Positions 50,189-60,212 of a stretch of DNA of 64,000 bases are shown here, one piece after another. The stretch is from Flavitalea sp966112615 (GTDB lineage Bacteria; Bacteroidota; Bacteroidia; Chitinophagales; Chitinophagaceae). Position 1 is the stretch's first letter. Each line of letters begins with the position of its first letter. The position numbers and the translations under genes were made by a program. Under the pieces are notes generated by a model. That model was not told where the DNA came from. It made no database searches and was given only the letters and a program-made list of their open reading frames with translations. Where the stretch lies: assembly GCA_966112615.1 (NCBI GenBank), contig CBHWDO010000008.1, positions 82,299 through 146,298 on the forward strand, written 5' to 3'.

Positions 50189-51406
50189 ATGCCTAATTCT
50201 ACGAAAGTCTTTGCGATCAACGGTGTTGTTCAACACTATACCTGGGGTGGTTTTAACTATATTCCCAACGTTTTAAAACTGGAACCAAACGGTGAAAAAC
50301 CCTTTGCGGAATACTGGCTGGGTGCTCACGATAATGCTCCTTCCACTATTGAATCTAACGGTGATGTATATACGCTGAATAACCTGATCAGTAAAGATCC
50401 ATCTGTTCTTGGAGCACATGCCGAAAAAATCTTTGGCCGGCTTCCTTACCTGCTCAAGATCCTCGATGTAAAAGATATGCTGTCAATCCAGGTGCATCCT
50501 ACAAAGGACGCTGCTGTAAAAGAATTTGAATCCGAAGAGAAAAAAGGCATCGCACGCAACGCATCCAACAGGAATTACAAGGATGATAACCATAAGCCTG
50601 AACTTATGATGGCTTTGTCTGAATTTTATCTCCTGCACGGATTCCGTCCGGAAGAAAGTATGATAAAGATTCTCAGCGAGATCCCTGAACTCAATTTTCT
50701 TCAACCCATCTTTGGAGAGAATAATTACCGCGAACTCTATCGCACCGTGATGGAACTTCCGCAGGAAGAAGTCAACGCGAAACTTCAACCATTGCTCGAC
50801 CGCATCGTTCCTGCATACCAGCAGGGTCAGCTTTCTAAAGACCATCCTGATTTCTGGGCCGCCCGTGCTTCCATTACCTATAACCAGCCGGGTATCATCG
50901 ATCGAGGGATCTTTTCAGTATATCTCCTGAACCTGGTAAAAGTGAACAGGGGAGAAGCGGTTTTCCAGGACGCAGGTTTGCCGCATGCCTACCTCGAAGG
51001 ACAAAACATCGAGATTATGGCCAATTCAGATAATGTACTCAGGGGAGGACTAACCACCAAGCATGTGGATGTTGCTGAACTCATGAAGCATGTAAAATTT
51101 GAAGCAACACATCCTAATATTTTAAAAGGTTCTTCTGGAATGGTAGCGCAGGAAAGGGTTTTCCATACCCCCGCAAAGGATTTTGAACTGTCGGAAATCA
51201 ATGCAAAGCCAGGGGAATCCATTGACCTGCCGGTTAAGTCGCTCGATATTTTCCTTGTTCTTGAAGGCGAGGTCCTGGTAACCGAAGATTCAAAAGAGGC
51301 CCTGAAACGCTCTTCCGGCGAAGCTTTTGCCGCTCTTTCAGGAAGTCATATTAAAATTGATACCATTCAGAACAGCCTAATATACAGAGCTACAGTACCT
51401 TATTAA
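50189..51406 (+). CDS. manA: Mannose-6-phosphate isomerase, class I
   Basis: A 405-residue type I phosphomannose isomerase that interconverts fructose-6-phosphate and mannose-6-phosphate. The zinc site appears in LSIQVHPTKDAAVKEF (Gln, His) and DDNHKPELMMALSEF (Glu), with the later His in DAGLPHAYLEGQNIEIMANS. Cupin-like strands fill the C-terminal third. The N-terminus INGVVQHYTWGGFNYIPN is typical. The enzyme is cytoplasmic and supplies mannose-derived envelope sugars. A terminator hairpin follows within 15 bases. Confidence 0.95.
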   Translation: MPNSTKVFAINGVVQHYTWGGFNYIPNVLKLEPNGEKPFAEYWLGAHDNAPSTIESNGDVYTLNNLISKDPSVLGAHAEKIFGRLPYLLKILDVKDMLSIQVHPTKDAAVKEFESEEKKGIARNASNRNYKDDNHKPELMMALSEFYLLHGFRPEESMIKILSEIPELNFLQPIFGENNYRELYRTVMELPQEEVNAKLQPLLDRIVPAYQQGQLSKDHPDFWAARASITYNQPGIIDRGIFSVYLLNLVKVNRGEAVFQDAGLPHAYLEGQNIEIMANSDNVLRGGLTTKHVDVAELMKHVKFEATHPNILKGSSGMVAQERVFHTPAKDFELSEINAKPGESIDLPVKSLDIFLVLEGEVLVTEDSKEALKRSSGEAFAALSGSHIKIDTIQNSLIYRATVPY

Positions 51407-51419
51407 CAGGTCTGAATAA

Positions 51420-51454
51420 AAAAGGGCATGCAGCTCATTGTTTCCATGCCTTTT
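51420..51454 (+). terminator. Terminator of manA
   Basis: Stem AAAAGG-CATG / CATGCCTTTT with one bulged G and a T-rich tail, 13 bases past the manA stop. The promoter box of the next gene begins five bases later. Confidence 0.78.
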
Positions 51455-51458
51455 CTTT

Positions 51459-51466
51459 TATTTTTG
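51459..51466 (+). promoter_or_regulatory. -7 promoter box TATTTTTG
   Basis: Exact TAnnTTTG match 16 bases before the ATG at 51483, directly after the manA terminator. Confidence 0.5.
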
Positions 51467-51482
51467 TTGCCAATCAATCTGT

Positions 51483-52070
51483 ATGAAAGTTTCTAAAAAT
51501 ACGATCCTCAGTTTTGCTCTATTGATCTTAGTAGCATCCCTGTACCGAATCATCCCTGTACGCCCCGCAGGTTTCGCTCCTCAAATGGCACTCGCACTCT
51601 TCGGAGGCGCCATGATCAGCGATAAGAAATGGGCATTGTCATTACCATTATTGAGTTTGTTCCTGTCAGATTTCTTTTACCAGGTGCTCTATGCTTTCGG
51701 ATTTACCAGCACACCGGGTTTCTATGAAGGACAACTCATGGTTTACGGATGCTTCCTGCTCATCACACTTTTCTCCTTCCTGATGAAGAAAGTTAATTTC
51801 AAAAACATCGCCCTTTTCTCCGTTTCAGGGTCGTTGATCTTCTTCATTGCCACCAATTTCCTGGTATGGATCGGTGGAGGCGGATTCAATCGTCCAAAGA
51901 CTTTCGAAGGACTGATGATGTGCTATGCAGATGCGATTGCATACTATCGTGATGGTGGACTTATTCATGGTTTTGCCGGAAACTTTATCCTGGGCGATCT
52001 GATCTTCACCGCTATTCTTTTTGGTGGATATTTTATCGCTGACCGTTCTTTCAAACCAGCGAAAGCTTAA
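51483..52070 (+). CDS. Multi-pass membrane protein, DUF6580-like
   Basis: A 195-residue integral membrane protein with about five to six hydrophobic helices. Conserved-looking stretches are IPVRPAGFAPQMALALFGGA near the N-terminus, LPLLSLFLSDFFYQVLY and NFLVWIGGGGFNRP. It resembles DUF6580-type proteins, which look like vitamin or cofactor permease components, but no function is established. I start it at MKVSKNTILSFALLIL; the longer frame overlaps the manA terminator. It has its own promoter box and terminator, so it is probably transcribed alone. Confidence 0.8.
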   Translation: MKVSKNTILSFALLILVASLYRIIPVRPAGFAPQMALALFGGAMISDKKWALSLPLLSLFLSDFFYQVLYAFGFTSTPGFYEGQLMVYGCFLLITLFSFLMKKVNFKNIALFSVSGSLIFFIATNFLVWIGGGGFNRPKTFEGLMMCYADAIAYYRDGGLIHGFAGNFILGDLIFTAILFGGYFIADRSFKPAKA

Positions 52071-52093
52071 TTGCCTTTCAAATAAATATTTAC

Positions 52094-52123
52094 AACCCTG
52101 CCCTCCGGCAGGGTTTTGTTTTT
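52094..52123 (+). terminator. Terminator after the DUF6580-like gene
   Basis: Stem AACCCTGCC / GGCAGGGTT with a CTCC loop, followed by TTGTTTTT, 23 bases past the stop. Confidence 0.88.
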
Positions 52124-52147
52124 CAGGAGATAGTTTAAATTTATGCC

Positions 52148-53215
52148 ATGACCGGCATTTTCACCGATAGCAATGAGCGCAGCTACCCCTGTACCCTCAT
52201 CTTTTCTTCCATCACTATTTCCATACGTTATGTGAATGAAGACCATCAACCCGTGGATGTTCACTGGCTTGCGGATAGAGTAGAACCGATGGTTCAAACC
52301 CTTTCCGGAATTGAATTGCATTATCCCGGGACTTCAGGCAAAATGCAAAGGTTGAAGATCAGTGACGATCCTACCATTTCCCAGGTACTGAGAATTTACC
52401 GGCATAAACGATTCACGGGAGGTAAGGCACATAAAAGAAGATATGTACTGCCACTGGCCTTACTTGGAACAATCGCAGGCATTTTCCTGCTGGCTTATTT
52501 TTTCATCATTCCCCTGATCGGTGAAAAAATTGCCAGGAATATTTCCAAAGAATGGGAAGAAGATCTTGGATCGCAAATGTATAATTCCATGATGGAAGGA
52601 TATACCATCGACCCTAAACTAACGTCGATGCTTAACCGCTTTTACATGGCAACAGGTTATGATCTTCCCTACAATATCAATATCACTGTAATCAAGGAAA
52701 AAGAACTAAATGCTTTTGCATTGCCCGGTGGAAATATCGTTGTGCATGATGCCATCCTGAAGGAAATGAATTCATACGAAGAGCTTGCTGCCTTATTAAG
52801 TCATGAAGCTTCACATATCAGTGAACGTCACTCTCTCAGAAATTTGTTCAGAACTTTTTCCCGTAAAATGTTCCTGTCGTTGCTCATCGGCAATAATGCA
52901 GGAATAGCAGGCGTTTTGGTAGACCAGGCGGATGCTTTGAAGGGCCTTGAATATTCAAGAGAACTCGAAACGGAAGCGGATAATAAAGGTATCGACCTCA
53001 TGACCCGGAATCATATTGATGCAAATGGAATGGTTTCATTAATGAAGCTTTTGCAGTCATCTGTAAAAGGAGAGGAGCCTTCTGCTTTTTTGAGTACCCA
53101 TCCTGTATTCAAAGAACGCATTGCCAATATAAAAAAGAAGATCAGCCAATCCCCTGCACCTACTGAACAGCATGAGGAGCTGTCAGCAATTTTTCAATCA
53201 ATCAAGCAACCATGA
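52148..53215 (+). CDS. M48-family membrane metalloprotease
   Basis: A 355-residue zinc protease. A small N-terminal beta domain (1-90) precedes one membrane helix (about 99-122), then the M48 peptidase domain. The HExxH motif is ALLSHEASHISERHS with His219, Glu220 and His223, and the third ligand Glu lies in SRELETEADNKGIDLM. Relatives (HtpX, BepA) act in membrane or envelope protein quality control; this protein resembles the BepA side. Its stop overlaps the bestrophin start in an ATGA junction, so the two are translationally coupled. Confidence 0.91.
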   Translation: MTGIFTDSNERSYPCTLIFSSITISIRYVNEDHQPVDVHWLADRVEPMVQTLSGIELHYPGTSGKMQRLKISDDPTISQVLRIYRHKRFTGGKAHKRRYVLPLALLGTIAGIFLLAYFFIIPLIGEKIARNISKEWEEDLGSQMYNSMMEGYTIDPKLTSMLNRFYMATGYDLPYNINITVIKEKELNAFALPGGNIVVHDAILKEMNSYEELAALLSHEASHISERHSLRNLFRTFSRKMFLSLLIGNNAGIAGVLVDQADALKGLEYSRELETEADNKGIDLMTRNHIDANGMVSLMKLLQSSVKGEEPSAFLSTHPVFKERIANIKKKISQSPAPTEQHEELSAIFQSIKQP

Positions 53216-54093
53216 TCACCTATAACCCTAAAGATTGGATTAGATTTATTTTCACGATACACACTTCCGATACCATTCGCAAATTGTTTCCTTTACTTGT
53301 TGTGATCGGTTTATACACAGCGGGAATATCTTACCTGGAAATGAAATATCTTAAACTTCCACAGGAAAGCCCGGTGAAGCAGATCACCATGATGCATAGC
53401 TTGTTAAGTTTTGTGATTTCAATGCTACTGGTTTTCAGGACCAATACGGCATACGATCGTTGGTGGGAAGGAAGAAAACTCTGGGGCGGACTGGTGAACA
53501 GCAGCCGCAACCTGGCCATCAAACTCAATGCAATGATTGCCCCGGATAATAAGTCTGACCGCGGTTTTTTCAGAAGGATCATTCCGATGTATGCCGGGAT
53601 CTTATCAAACCATCTTCAATCTGAGAAAACCAGGATGGCCCTTGATGTGAAAGATCATCCAGAACTTGAAAGGCTTGATAATCGTAAACATCTTCCCAAC
53701 CAGGTCGCCTCCATGATGTTTACCCGCATCAACAAAATGTACCGCGATCAAAAGATCACCGGCGATCAGCTTATCATTATCAATGCAGAACTTCAGTCGT
53801 TCACCGATATCTGTGGTGCCTGTGAAAGGATCAAGAATACCCCGATTCCTTATTCCTACAGTGCTTTCATCAAAAAGTTCATCTTTATATATGTTCTTAC
53901 TCTGCCCTTCAGTATGGTATTCACGCTTGGATATCTTGCCATCCCGGTAGTGGTATTCATCTTTTATGTACTGGCGAGTCTTGAACTTGTAGCTGAAGAA
54001 ATTGAAGACCCATTTGGAGAAGATGAAAATGATCTTCCAACTGCAAAAATAACTGAGAAGATCACTAATGGTGTACACGAGATCCTCGACTAA
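53212..54093 (+). CDS. Bestrophin-family ion channel
   Basis: A 293-residue bestrophin homologue, an inner-membrane anion or cation channel that forms pentamers. Landmarks are RTNTAYDRWWEGRKLWGGLV and NSSRNLA near residues 65-95, TPIPYSYSAFIKKFIFIYVL, and the C-terminal EEIEDPFGEDENDLPT. Four membrane helices are visible. It overlaps the M48 protease gene by four bases. Its TAA stop is immediately followed by a 9-base tandem repeat that fills the gap to the next gene. Confidence 0.93.
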   Translation: MITYNPKDWIRFIFTIHTSDTIRKLFPLLVVIGLYTAGISYLEMKYLKLPQESPVKQITMMHSLLSFVISMLLVFRTNTAYDRWWEGRKLWGGLVNSSRNLAIKLNAMIAPDNKSDRGFFRRIIPMYAGILSNHLQSEKTRMALDVKDHPELERLDNRKHLPNQVASMMFTRINKMYRDQKITGDQLIIINAELQSFTDICGACERIKNTPIPYSYSAFIKKFIFIYVLTLPFSMVFTLGYLAIPVVVFIFYVLASLELVAEEIEDPFGEDENDLPTAKITEKITNGVHEILD

Positions 54094-54124
54094 ACCTCTT
54101 AAGCCTCTCAAACCTCTTAAACCC
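54094..54124. repeat. Family B tandem array, period 9 (AACCTCTTA)
   Basis: Units AACCTCTTA, AGCCTCTCA and AACCTCTTA plus AACC, beginning within two bases of the bestrophin TAA stop and ending five bases before the TraB/GumN gene start. Confidence 0.82.
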
Positions 54125-54129
54125 GAAAT

Positions 54130-57100
54130 ATGCCCAAACCCCCTGTGCTCTTAACTTTCATTGTATTTTTCAGTATTAATTCCTTCGGTCAGCAGCATGC
54201 TAAATCACTGTTGTGGAAGATATCCGGTAATGGACTGACGAAGCCTTCCTATCTTTTTGGAACCATGCATATCACCAATAAGGAAGTTTTCCGGTTTGGC
54301 GATTCAGTATATCATGCCATCGATAAAACTGATGGACTTGCTATTGAAGTGAATCCTGAGGAGATGGCCGCCCATATGGTAAAGGAATTCATGTTCAAGG
54401 AAGAAAAAGGCACCAGGGTATCTGATGTAATGGAAGAGAAAGAATTCAACAAGTATAAAAAATCTCTTTCAAAAAAATTCAATAAGAATGCTGAAGAGAT
54501 CACCACTGAAGATATCCTTAAGGAAAAGAATAAGTGGGTGAGGGAGTATATGTCGAAAGGAGAGATGCAGACTTTTATGGATGCCTTCCTCTATAACATT
54601 GCAAGAAAGCAGGGTAAATGGATCGGAGGGATTGAAGACCTTGCAGATCAGACCTCATTGACTGATAATTTATTCGATATATCCGATCTTGACCTGATCG
54701 TAAAATCAGATGATGAGGCCGAGGGAAAAGTAGATAAGTCTTTAAAAGAAATGATCAGGATCTACCTGAGTGAAGATATTGATGCCCTGTTCAATTATTC
54801 TTCAGAGTCCGATAAAGTTAAAGACCTGATGCTGGTAAGAAGAAATATCAAGATGGCCAGGCGTATGGATAGCTTGTCTGCATTGCGTCCCACATTCTTT
54901 GCTGTTGGTGCTGCGCACCTTGCCGGCGATAGTGGAGTTATCAGGCTTTTAAAGAAAAGAGGATTTGAAGTATCACCGGTTTTTTCTTCCAAAAAACTGG
55001 AACCCTCACAATACAAATACAAAGAAGTAGCCATCCCATGGATAACAGTTAAGGAAAAGAATGGCCTGTATTCCGTGAATATGCCCGGTAATCCAACGAG
55101 CGTAAAAATGTTTGGCCTGCTTGATACCAAAATGCTGATGGATCTTTTCACCAGTACAGGTTATTTCACCATGAATATTTCTTCAACAAAGCTTGGTGGA
55201 AACAGGGATTCACTATTCCAGGGGCTTGCAAGGAATATGTTCAAGGATCAAAAAAATATAAAATCAAAGGATCTAAATAAGGACGGAATTATTGGAAAAG
55301 AATTCTCAGGGATCATTGAATCAGGGTTCATGCGGGTCCAGGTTTGGTTACACAACAAGACCGCCATTCTGAATATGGTGTATTCATTGAAAAAGAATGG
55401 ACCACAGGAAGAGGCCGATCGCTTCTTCAATTCTTTTGTCCTTAATAAAAATGCTTTTGCAGAATTACCGGATACCTATGCTTTTCAAAATGAAATGGTG
55501 GGAGTAAAAGTTGAGGGTCCGGGTGAATGGACATACAGTGAAGAATACAGTAACAAGACGGATGAAACCTGGGATGTTGAATCCTTTACTGCGATTGATA
55601 TCAATGGTGGTGGGTACAATTTTGTGATGATCAAACAGCCAAAGGTCTCACGTTTTATTGCAAGCGATAGTGCATTGTTCAGGGACTTGCTGACAAATAT
55701 GTCGCAAAATTTTAAAAATCTGGAATTAAAGGACACCACTTTGAACGGGCATGCAGCAGCCTGGATCAGGGGAGATGATATTAATGATGACCACCTGTCG
55801 TTGCGCATTCTTTCATCTATTCGTGGTAATACCAATGCACTCTTAATGACGATTGCGGAGAAAGATTATTTCAATGGTGAAAGCTATATCAATATGGTAA
55901 AGTCCTTTCAATGGACTGAACCAAAAAAAATCACCTGGAACCTGCAAACGGATTCGTCTTCAACTTTCAAAACCTTTGCACCTGGAAGATTTCATTTTAT
56001 CAGGCAGGATGGAGAAGATTTTACATATTCAACCTATGACAGTGCATACAGCACTTCACATTCCGTGACCATTGCTGAATTGGGGAAATATGAATGGGCC
56101 TTGAGTAATGATATTTTCTGGAAGAATAAGCTCAAGAATTTTGTCGGAGAAAAAGACAGCCTGATCTACATGAAGGATGTTGAGAATGGAAAAATGAAGG
56201 GAAAGGAACTGATGGTGAGGATCGGAAAGACCGGAACCTTCGAAAGAAGCAGGATATTACTGGCTGGAAATAAGATCATCACTTTGTATGTATCTTCTTC
56301 TGCTAGTATGATCAATTCATCCAATATTGATCGTTTAATGAAGGAATTCCGGTATATCAAACCGGTTATTGAATTCAGTGTGACAAAGAATAAATTGGAG
56401 CCAATGCTTGCTGCTTTGAGTAGTAAAGATTCAGCAACAAGGGAAGATGCCATGGATCACCTGAAGGTCGCTCCGATAACAGAAAAGGACCTTGCTACGA
56501 TCAAAAAAGCTTTTAGCAGGTTTTCTGGAGATACGGAAGTTCAATTATTGATCATCGATGCTATCTGTAAATTAAGAACAGAAAAATCTTTGCTTACATC
56601 ACTTGAATTACTTAGAAAAAATCCGGTTAAAGAAGGGATCAACTGGGAAGCAAGAAATAACCTGACAGATTCTACTAAACTGGTAATAAAACACCTTGGA
56701 GCTTTTACAGCTCTTGGTGATGATGAATACCAGGGACCAGTGATCGCAGATCTATATCTAAAACTATACGACTCTTCCCTGGTCAGCAGGGAACAGCTGC
56801 TGCAGTTTGAACCCCTGCTTTTAAATTGTTCTAAAAAGCAAATGTATCGCTGGACCAATGCAGATTCAAGTTTTGATTACGGATCCTATGCAATGGTTGA
56901 CCTGTTATCAAAAATAAAATCACCTGCAACAATCTCTATGTTGAAACAGATGCAGGCAGCAACCTATCCATACCTAAAACGCAAGGTAGCTTTGGGACTG
57001 GTACGTGCTGGGGAGGTTCCTGAACCTGCTGTCATTGATTCCATCATGACTAATAAGTATATGCGAGCCTATTTCTATGAAGAGCTCAAAAAAGAAGGGA

Positions 57101-57444
57101 AGCAATCCCTCATACCTTCAAGATATCTTGTTCAGGAGAACTTCGCATATTCATACATGTTAGATATTGCTGAAGATGATTACGAAATAGAATCAGCTGA
57201 ATTGATTGAGACAAAGGATCTGAATTTTGCCGGCAAGACAATGAAATTCTACCTCTACAAAGTGATCTTTAATGATGGAGAAACTCAAAGTCAATACCTG
57301 GCCATTGCAGGAGGATTCAAGCCTGGTTCTTCAGATGTGGACCTGGTGGAGAATTACTCTATTTTGAATTATGATGAGGAACTGACAGATGATAATCTGG
57401 AAGATCTGGTCGAGGGATTGTTGAAACAGTACAACGAAGAATAG
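54130..57444 (+). CDS. TraB/GumN-domain protein with a very long C-terminal extension
   Basis: An exported protein of 1104 residues with a signal peptide (1-21, ending SFGQQ). Residues 25-290 are a TraB/GumN domain, seen in SYLFGTMHITNKEVF (the GxMH motif), AIEVNPEEM and FFAVGAAHLAGDSGVIRLL. TraB-type domains resemble Tiki-family metalloproteases. The remaining roughly 800 residues are unlike the usual 280-300 residue family: beta-rich stretches to about 740, then helical HEAT-like repeats (LAALSSKDSATREDAMDHL) to about 1000 and a small C-terminal domain. I do not recognise these parts. It may be an envelope protease with a scaffold for a partner. A bidirectional terminator follows. Confidence 0.85.
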   Translation: MPKPPVLLTFIVFFSINSFGQQHAKSLLWKISGNGLTKPSYLFGTMHITNKEVFRFGDSVYHAIDKTDGLAIEVNPEEMAAHMVKEFMFKEEKGTRVSDVMEEKEFNKYKKSLSKKFNKNAEEITTEDILKEKNKWVREYMSKGEMQTFMDAFLYNIARKQGKWIGGIEDLADQTSLTDNLFDISDLDLIVKSDDEAEGKVDKSLKEMIRIYLSEDIDALFNYSSESDKVKDLMLVRRNIKMARRMDSLSALRPTFFAVGAAHLAGDSGVIRLLKKRGFEVSPVFSSKKLEPSQYKYKEVAIPWITVKEKNGLYSVNMPGNPTSVKMFGLLDTKMLMDLFTSTGYFTMNISSTKLGGNRDSLFQGLARNMFKDQKNIKSKDLNKDGIIGKEFSGIIESGFMRVQVWLHNKTAILNMVYSLKKNGPQEEADRFFNSFVLNKNAFAELPDTYAFQNEMVGVKVEGPGEWTYSEEYSNKTDETWDVESFTAIDINGGGYNFVMIKQPKVSRFIASDSALFRDLLTNMSQNFKNLELKDTTLNGHAAAWIRGDDINDDHLSLRILSSIRGNTNALLMTIAEKDYFNGESYINMVKSFQWTEPKKITWNLQTDSSSTFKTFAPGRFHFIRQDGEDFTYSTYDSAYSTSHSVTIAELGKYEWALSNDIFWKNKLKNFVGEKDSLIYMKDVENGKMKGKELMVRIGKTGTFERSRILLAGNKIITLYVSSSASMINSSNIDRLMKEFRYIKPVIEFSVTKNKLEPMLAALSSKDSATREDAMDHLKVAPITEKDLATIKKAFSRFSGDTEVQLLIIDAICKLRTEKSLLTSLELLRKNPVKEGINWEARNNLTDSTKLVIKHLGAFTALGDDEYQGPVIADLYLKLYDSSLVSREQLLQFEPLLLNCSKKQMYRWTNADSSFDYGSYAMVDLLSKIKSPATISMLKQMQAATYPYLKRKVALGLVRAGEVPEPAVIDSIMTNKYMRAYFYEELKKEGKQSLIPSRYLVQENFAYSYMLDIAEDDYEIESAELIETKDLNFAGKTMKFYLYKVIFNDGETQSQYLAIAGGFKPGSSDVDLVENYSILNYDEELTDDNLEDLVEGLLKQYNEE

Positions 57445-57452
57445 TAAAAAGA

Positions 57453-57476
57453 AAGGCTGCCCGTTAAGGCAGCCTT
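57453..57476. terminator. Bidirectional terminator between the TraB and aconitase genes
   Basis: Perfect stem AAGGCTGCC / GGCAGCCTT with a CGTTAA loop, placed between two convergent stops. The bases outside the stem are A-rich on the left and T-rich on the right. Confidence 0.9.
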
Positions 57477-57497
57477 CTTAATAAATAATATGTCCGA

Positions 57498-59765
57498 TTA
57501 TGCACTTGCAAACTGGCTTCTGATCACATTCAATGCACCACCTGCCTTGAACCACTCGATCTGTTGTTCATTGTAGGTATGGTTTAATTCAATTGAATCA
57601 GATGTTCCATCTTCATGGTTCAATACCATGGTCAATGGCTTACCAGGAGTGAAGTTGTTCAGTCCAACGATATCAATGCTATCATTTTCCTTCACTTTAT
57701 CATAATCTTCCTTGTTAGCAAATGTCAATGCCAGCATTCCCTGCTTCTTCAGGTTAGTTTCGTGGATACGGGCAAAGCTTCTTACCACGATCGCTCTAAC
57801 ACCGAGGTGACGAGGTTCCATTGCAGCATGTTCTCTTGATGAACCTTCTCCGTAGTTTTCATCACCAACAACCACTGAACCGATACCTGCCGCTTTGTAA
57901 GCACGCTGGGTTGCAGGAACCGCACCATATTCACCGGTCAGCTGGTTCTTTACAGAATCAGTTTTATCGTTGAAATAGTTTACTGCACCGATCAGCATGT
58001 TATTAGAAATATTATCAAGGTGACCACGGAATTTCAACCATGGACCAGCCATTGAGATATGGTCGGTAGTACATTTTCCTTTTGCCTTGATCAGGAGCTT
58101 CAGTCCTTTAAGATCAGTTCCTTCCCATGCGGAGAATGGAGCCAGCAATTGGAGGCGTTGAGATTCAGGGGAAACCTTCACTTCAACATCTTTACCATTT
58201 TCAGCCGGTGCCTGGTAACCTGCATCTTCCACTTTAAACCCGGTAGGAGGGAGCTCGATACCCTTTGGTTCATCCAGCATCACTTCAACACCATTCTCAT
58301 TCTTCAGCTTATCTGTAAGCGGGTTGAAGGTCAAACTTCCTGCTATAGCAAATGCGGTAACGATTTCAGGAGATGCAACGAATGCATGGGTTGAAGCCAA
58401 CCCGTCATTACGTTTTGCAAAGTTCCTGTTGAATGAAGTGATGATTGAGTTCTTGCGGTTGGGATCGTCGATATGACGTGCCCACTGACCGATACAAGGA
58501 CCGCAGGCATTAGCGAGTACCACGCCACCGATCTTATCGAAGGTAGCCAGGTATCCATCCTGCTCAATAGTATAGCGAACCAGTTCACTACCTGGAGTGA
58601 TGGTGAATTCTGCTTTTGTCTTGAGGTTCTTATCGATCGCCTGTTGTGCCAGTGAAGCAGAACGGGTGATATCCTCATAAGAAGAGTTGGTACATGAACC
58701 GATCAAAGCAACTTCCAGTTTTTCTGGCCAGTTGTTTGCGCGAACAGCATCAGCAAATTTGCTGATAGGCCATGCGAGGTCCGGAGTGAATGGTCCGTTT
58801 ACATGCGGTTCCAGTTCGCTCAGGTTGATCTCGATCAGCTGATCGTAGTATTCAGCAGGATTTGCATACACTTCAGCATCCGGACGAAGATGTTCCTTCA
58901 CTCCATCAGCAAGGGCGGCTACTTCTGCACGCTCAGTTGATTTCAGGTATTCGGCCATGCGATCATCGTATCCAAACACTGAGCAGGTAGCACCGATCTC
59001 TGCACCCATGTTACAGATAGTTGCTTTACCGGTTGCGCTCATCGCATCAGCACCTTCACCGAAATATTCAACGATTGCACCGGTTCCACCTTTTACGGTC
59101 AGGATACCGGCAACTTTCAGGATAACATCTTTAGGGGAAGTCCAGCCATTCAATTTACCGGTGAGTTTAACCCCGATAACTTTTGGCATTTTAAGTTCCC
59201 ATGCCAGTCCGGCCATCACATCCACTGCATCTGCACCACCAACACCGATCGCCAGCATACCCAAACCACCGGCATTCGGGGTATGGCTATCTGTTCCGAT
59301 CATCATTCCACCCGGGAATGCATAATTTTCCAGAACTACCTGGTGAATAATTCCGGCACCTGGTTTCCAGAAACCGATACCATATTTATTGGAGATGGAA
59401 GCAAGGAAATCATATACTTCGCGGTTGGTTTCATTGGCGGTCTGAAGGTCAACCTTTGCACCATTCTTCGCCTGGATCAGGTGATCGCAGTGTACTGAAG
59501 ACGGAACGGCTACCTTTTCCCTTCCACAGGTCATGAACTGGAGCAGGGCCATCTGTGCAGTTGCATCCTGCATGGCAACACGGTCTGGAGCAAAGTCAAC
59601 ATAATCTTTACCTCTTGTATATGCTGCAGTAGGTTCCTGGAACAGGTGTGCATACAATATTTTTTCTGCGAGGGTGAGGGGCTTACCAACAAGCTGGCGG
59701 GCTTTCCCGATCTTGCCTGGTAACTCACTGTAAACTTTTTTGATTAAGTCCAGATCAAAAACCAT
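57498..59765 (-). CDS. acn: Aconitate hydratase
   Basis: A 755-residue aconitase of the mitochondrial-like type, converting citrate to isocitrate in the TCA cycle in the cytoplasm. The iron-sulfur cysteines lie in LIGSCTNSSYEDITRSA and NACGPCIGQWARH. Substrate-binding strings include SVHCDHLI, GTDSHTPNAGGLGMLAIG, KCTTDHISMAGPWLKF and GEGSSREHAAMEPR. The length fits the family and no key residue looks lost. It converges on the TraB gene and is divergent from the PspC-like gene. The 165-base gap upstream shows no clear TAnnTTTG box. Confidence 0.96.
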   Translation of the reverse strand: MVFDLDLIKKVYSELPGKIGKARQLVGKPLTLAEKILYAHLFQEPTAAYTRGKDYVDFAPDRVAMQDATAQMALLQFMTCGREKVAVPSSVHCDHLIQAKNGAKVDLQTANETNREVYDFLASISNKYGIGFWKPGAGIIHQVVLENYAFPGGMMIGTDSHTPNAGGLGMLAIGVGGADAVDVMAGLAWELKMPKVIGVKLTGKLNGWTSPKDVILKVAGILTVKGGTGAIVEYFGEGADAMSATGKATICNMGAEIGATCSVFGYDDRMAEYLKSTERAEVAALADGVKEHLRPDAEVYANPAEYYDQLIEINLSELEPHVNGPFTPDLAWPISKFADAVRANNWPEKLEVALIGSCTNSSYEDITRSASLAQQAIDKNLKTKAEFTITPGSELVRYTIEQDGYLATFDKIGGVVLANACGPCIGQWARHIDDPNRKNSIITSFNRNFAKRNDGLASTHAFVASPEIVTAFAIAGSLTFNPLTDKLKNENGVEVMLDEPKGIELPPTGFKVEDAGYQAPAENGKDVEVKVSPESQRLQLLAPFSAWEGTDLKGLKLLIKAKGKCTTDHISMAGPWLKFRGHLDNISNNMLIGAVNYFNDKTDSVKNQLTGEYGAVPATQRAYKAAGIGSVVVGDENYGEGSSREHAAMEPRHLGVRAIVVRSFARIHETNLKKQGMLALTFANKEDYDKVKENDSIDIVGLNNFTPGKPLTMVLNHEDGTSDSIELNHTYNEQQIEWFKAGGALNVIRSQFASA

Positions 59766-59930
59766 TCTTGATATTTTTTAAATTGATAAACAAATCATTG
59801 ATGACGGTGTTATCGGCCTTTTGGAGGGAGATTCGACCGCCTGTAAAAAGTTGTGCGAATTTACCTAAAAATGAGTTCAAAAGGATAGTTATCTGGACCA
59901 TCTTTTGCATAAATATTCTAAATTCACATT

Positions 59931-60152
59931 ATGAACCGTTTGAGGAACTATATAGAATGGCGACTTTTCGGAGTATGTACGGCAATTGGTGAAAGAATGG
60001 GTATTCCTACAAGCCGTATACGCACCTGGTTCGTGTACATCTCATTTTTGACCATCGGCTCGCCTCTTATTGTATATTTTATAGCTGCTTTCTGGATGAA
60101 TATGAAGCGCTATATGCTCAGCCTTCGCAGAAATCCTTTCCGCTACCAGTAA
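59931..60152 (+). CDS. PspC-domain small membrane protein
   Basis: A 73-residue protein made almost entirely of a PspC-like domain: RLFGVCTAIGERMGIPTSRI, then a membrane helix VYISFLTIGSPLIVYFIAAF and a basic end. PspC domains in other bacteria sense envelope stress and regulate the phage-shock response, but short stand-alone versions are common in Bacteroidota and have no fixed role. It lies 60 bases upstream of the DUF4382 lipoprotein gene in the same direction and may share its transcript. Confidence 0.85.
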   Translation: MNRLRNYIEWRLFGVCTAIGERMGIPTSRIRTWFVYISFLTIGSPLIVYFIAAFWMNMKRYMLSLRRNPFRYQ

Positions 60153-60212
60153 GTTTCCTTACTGCTGTTTTTGGTACGATTCTTTCATATGGTAGTTTCT
60201 AATCATTACACT

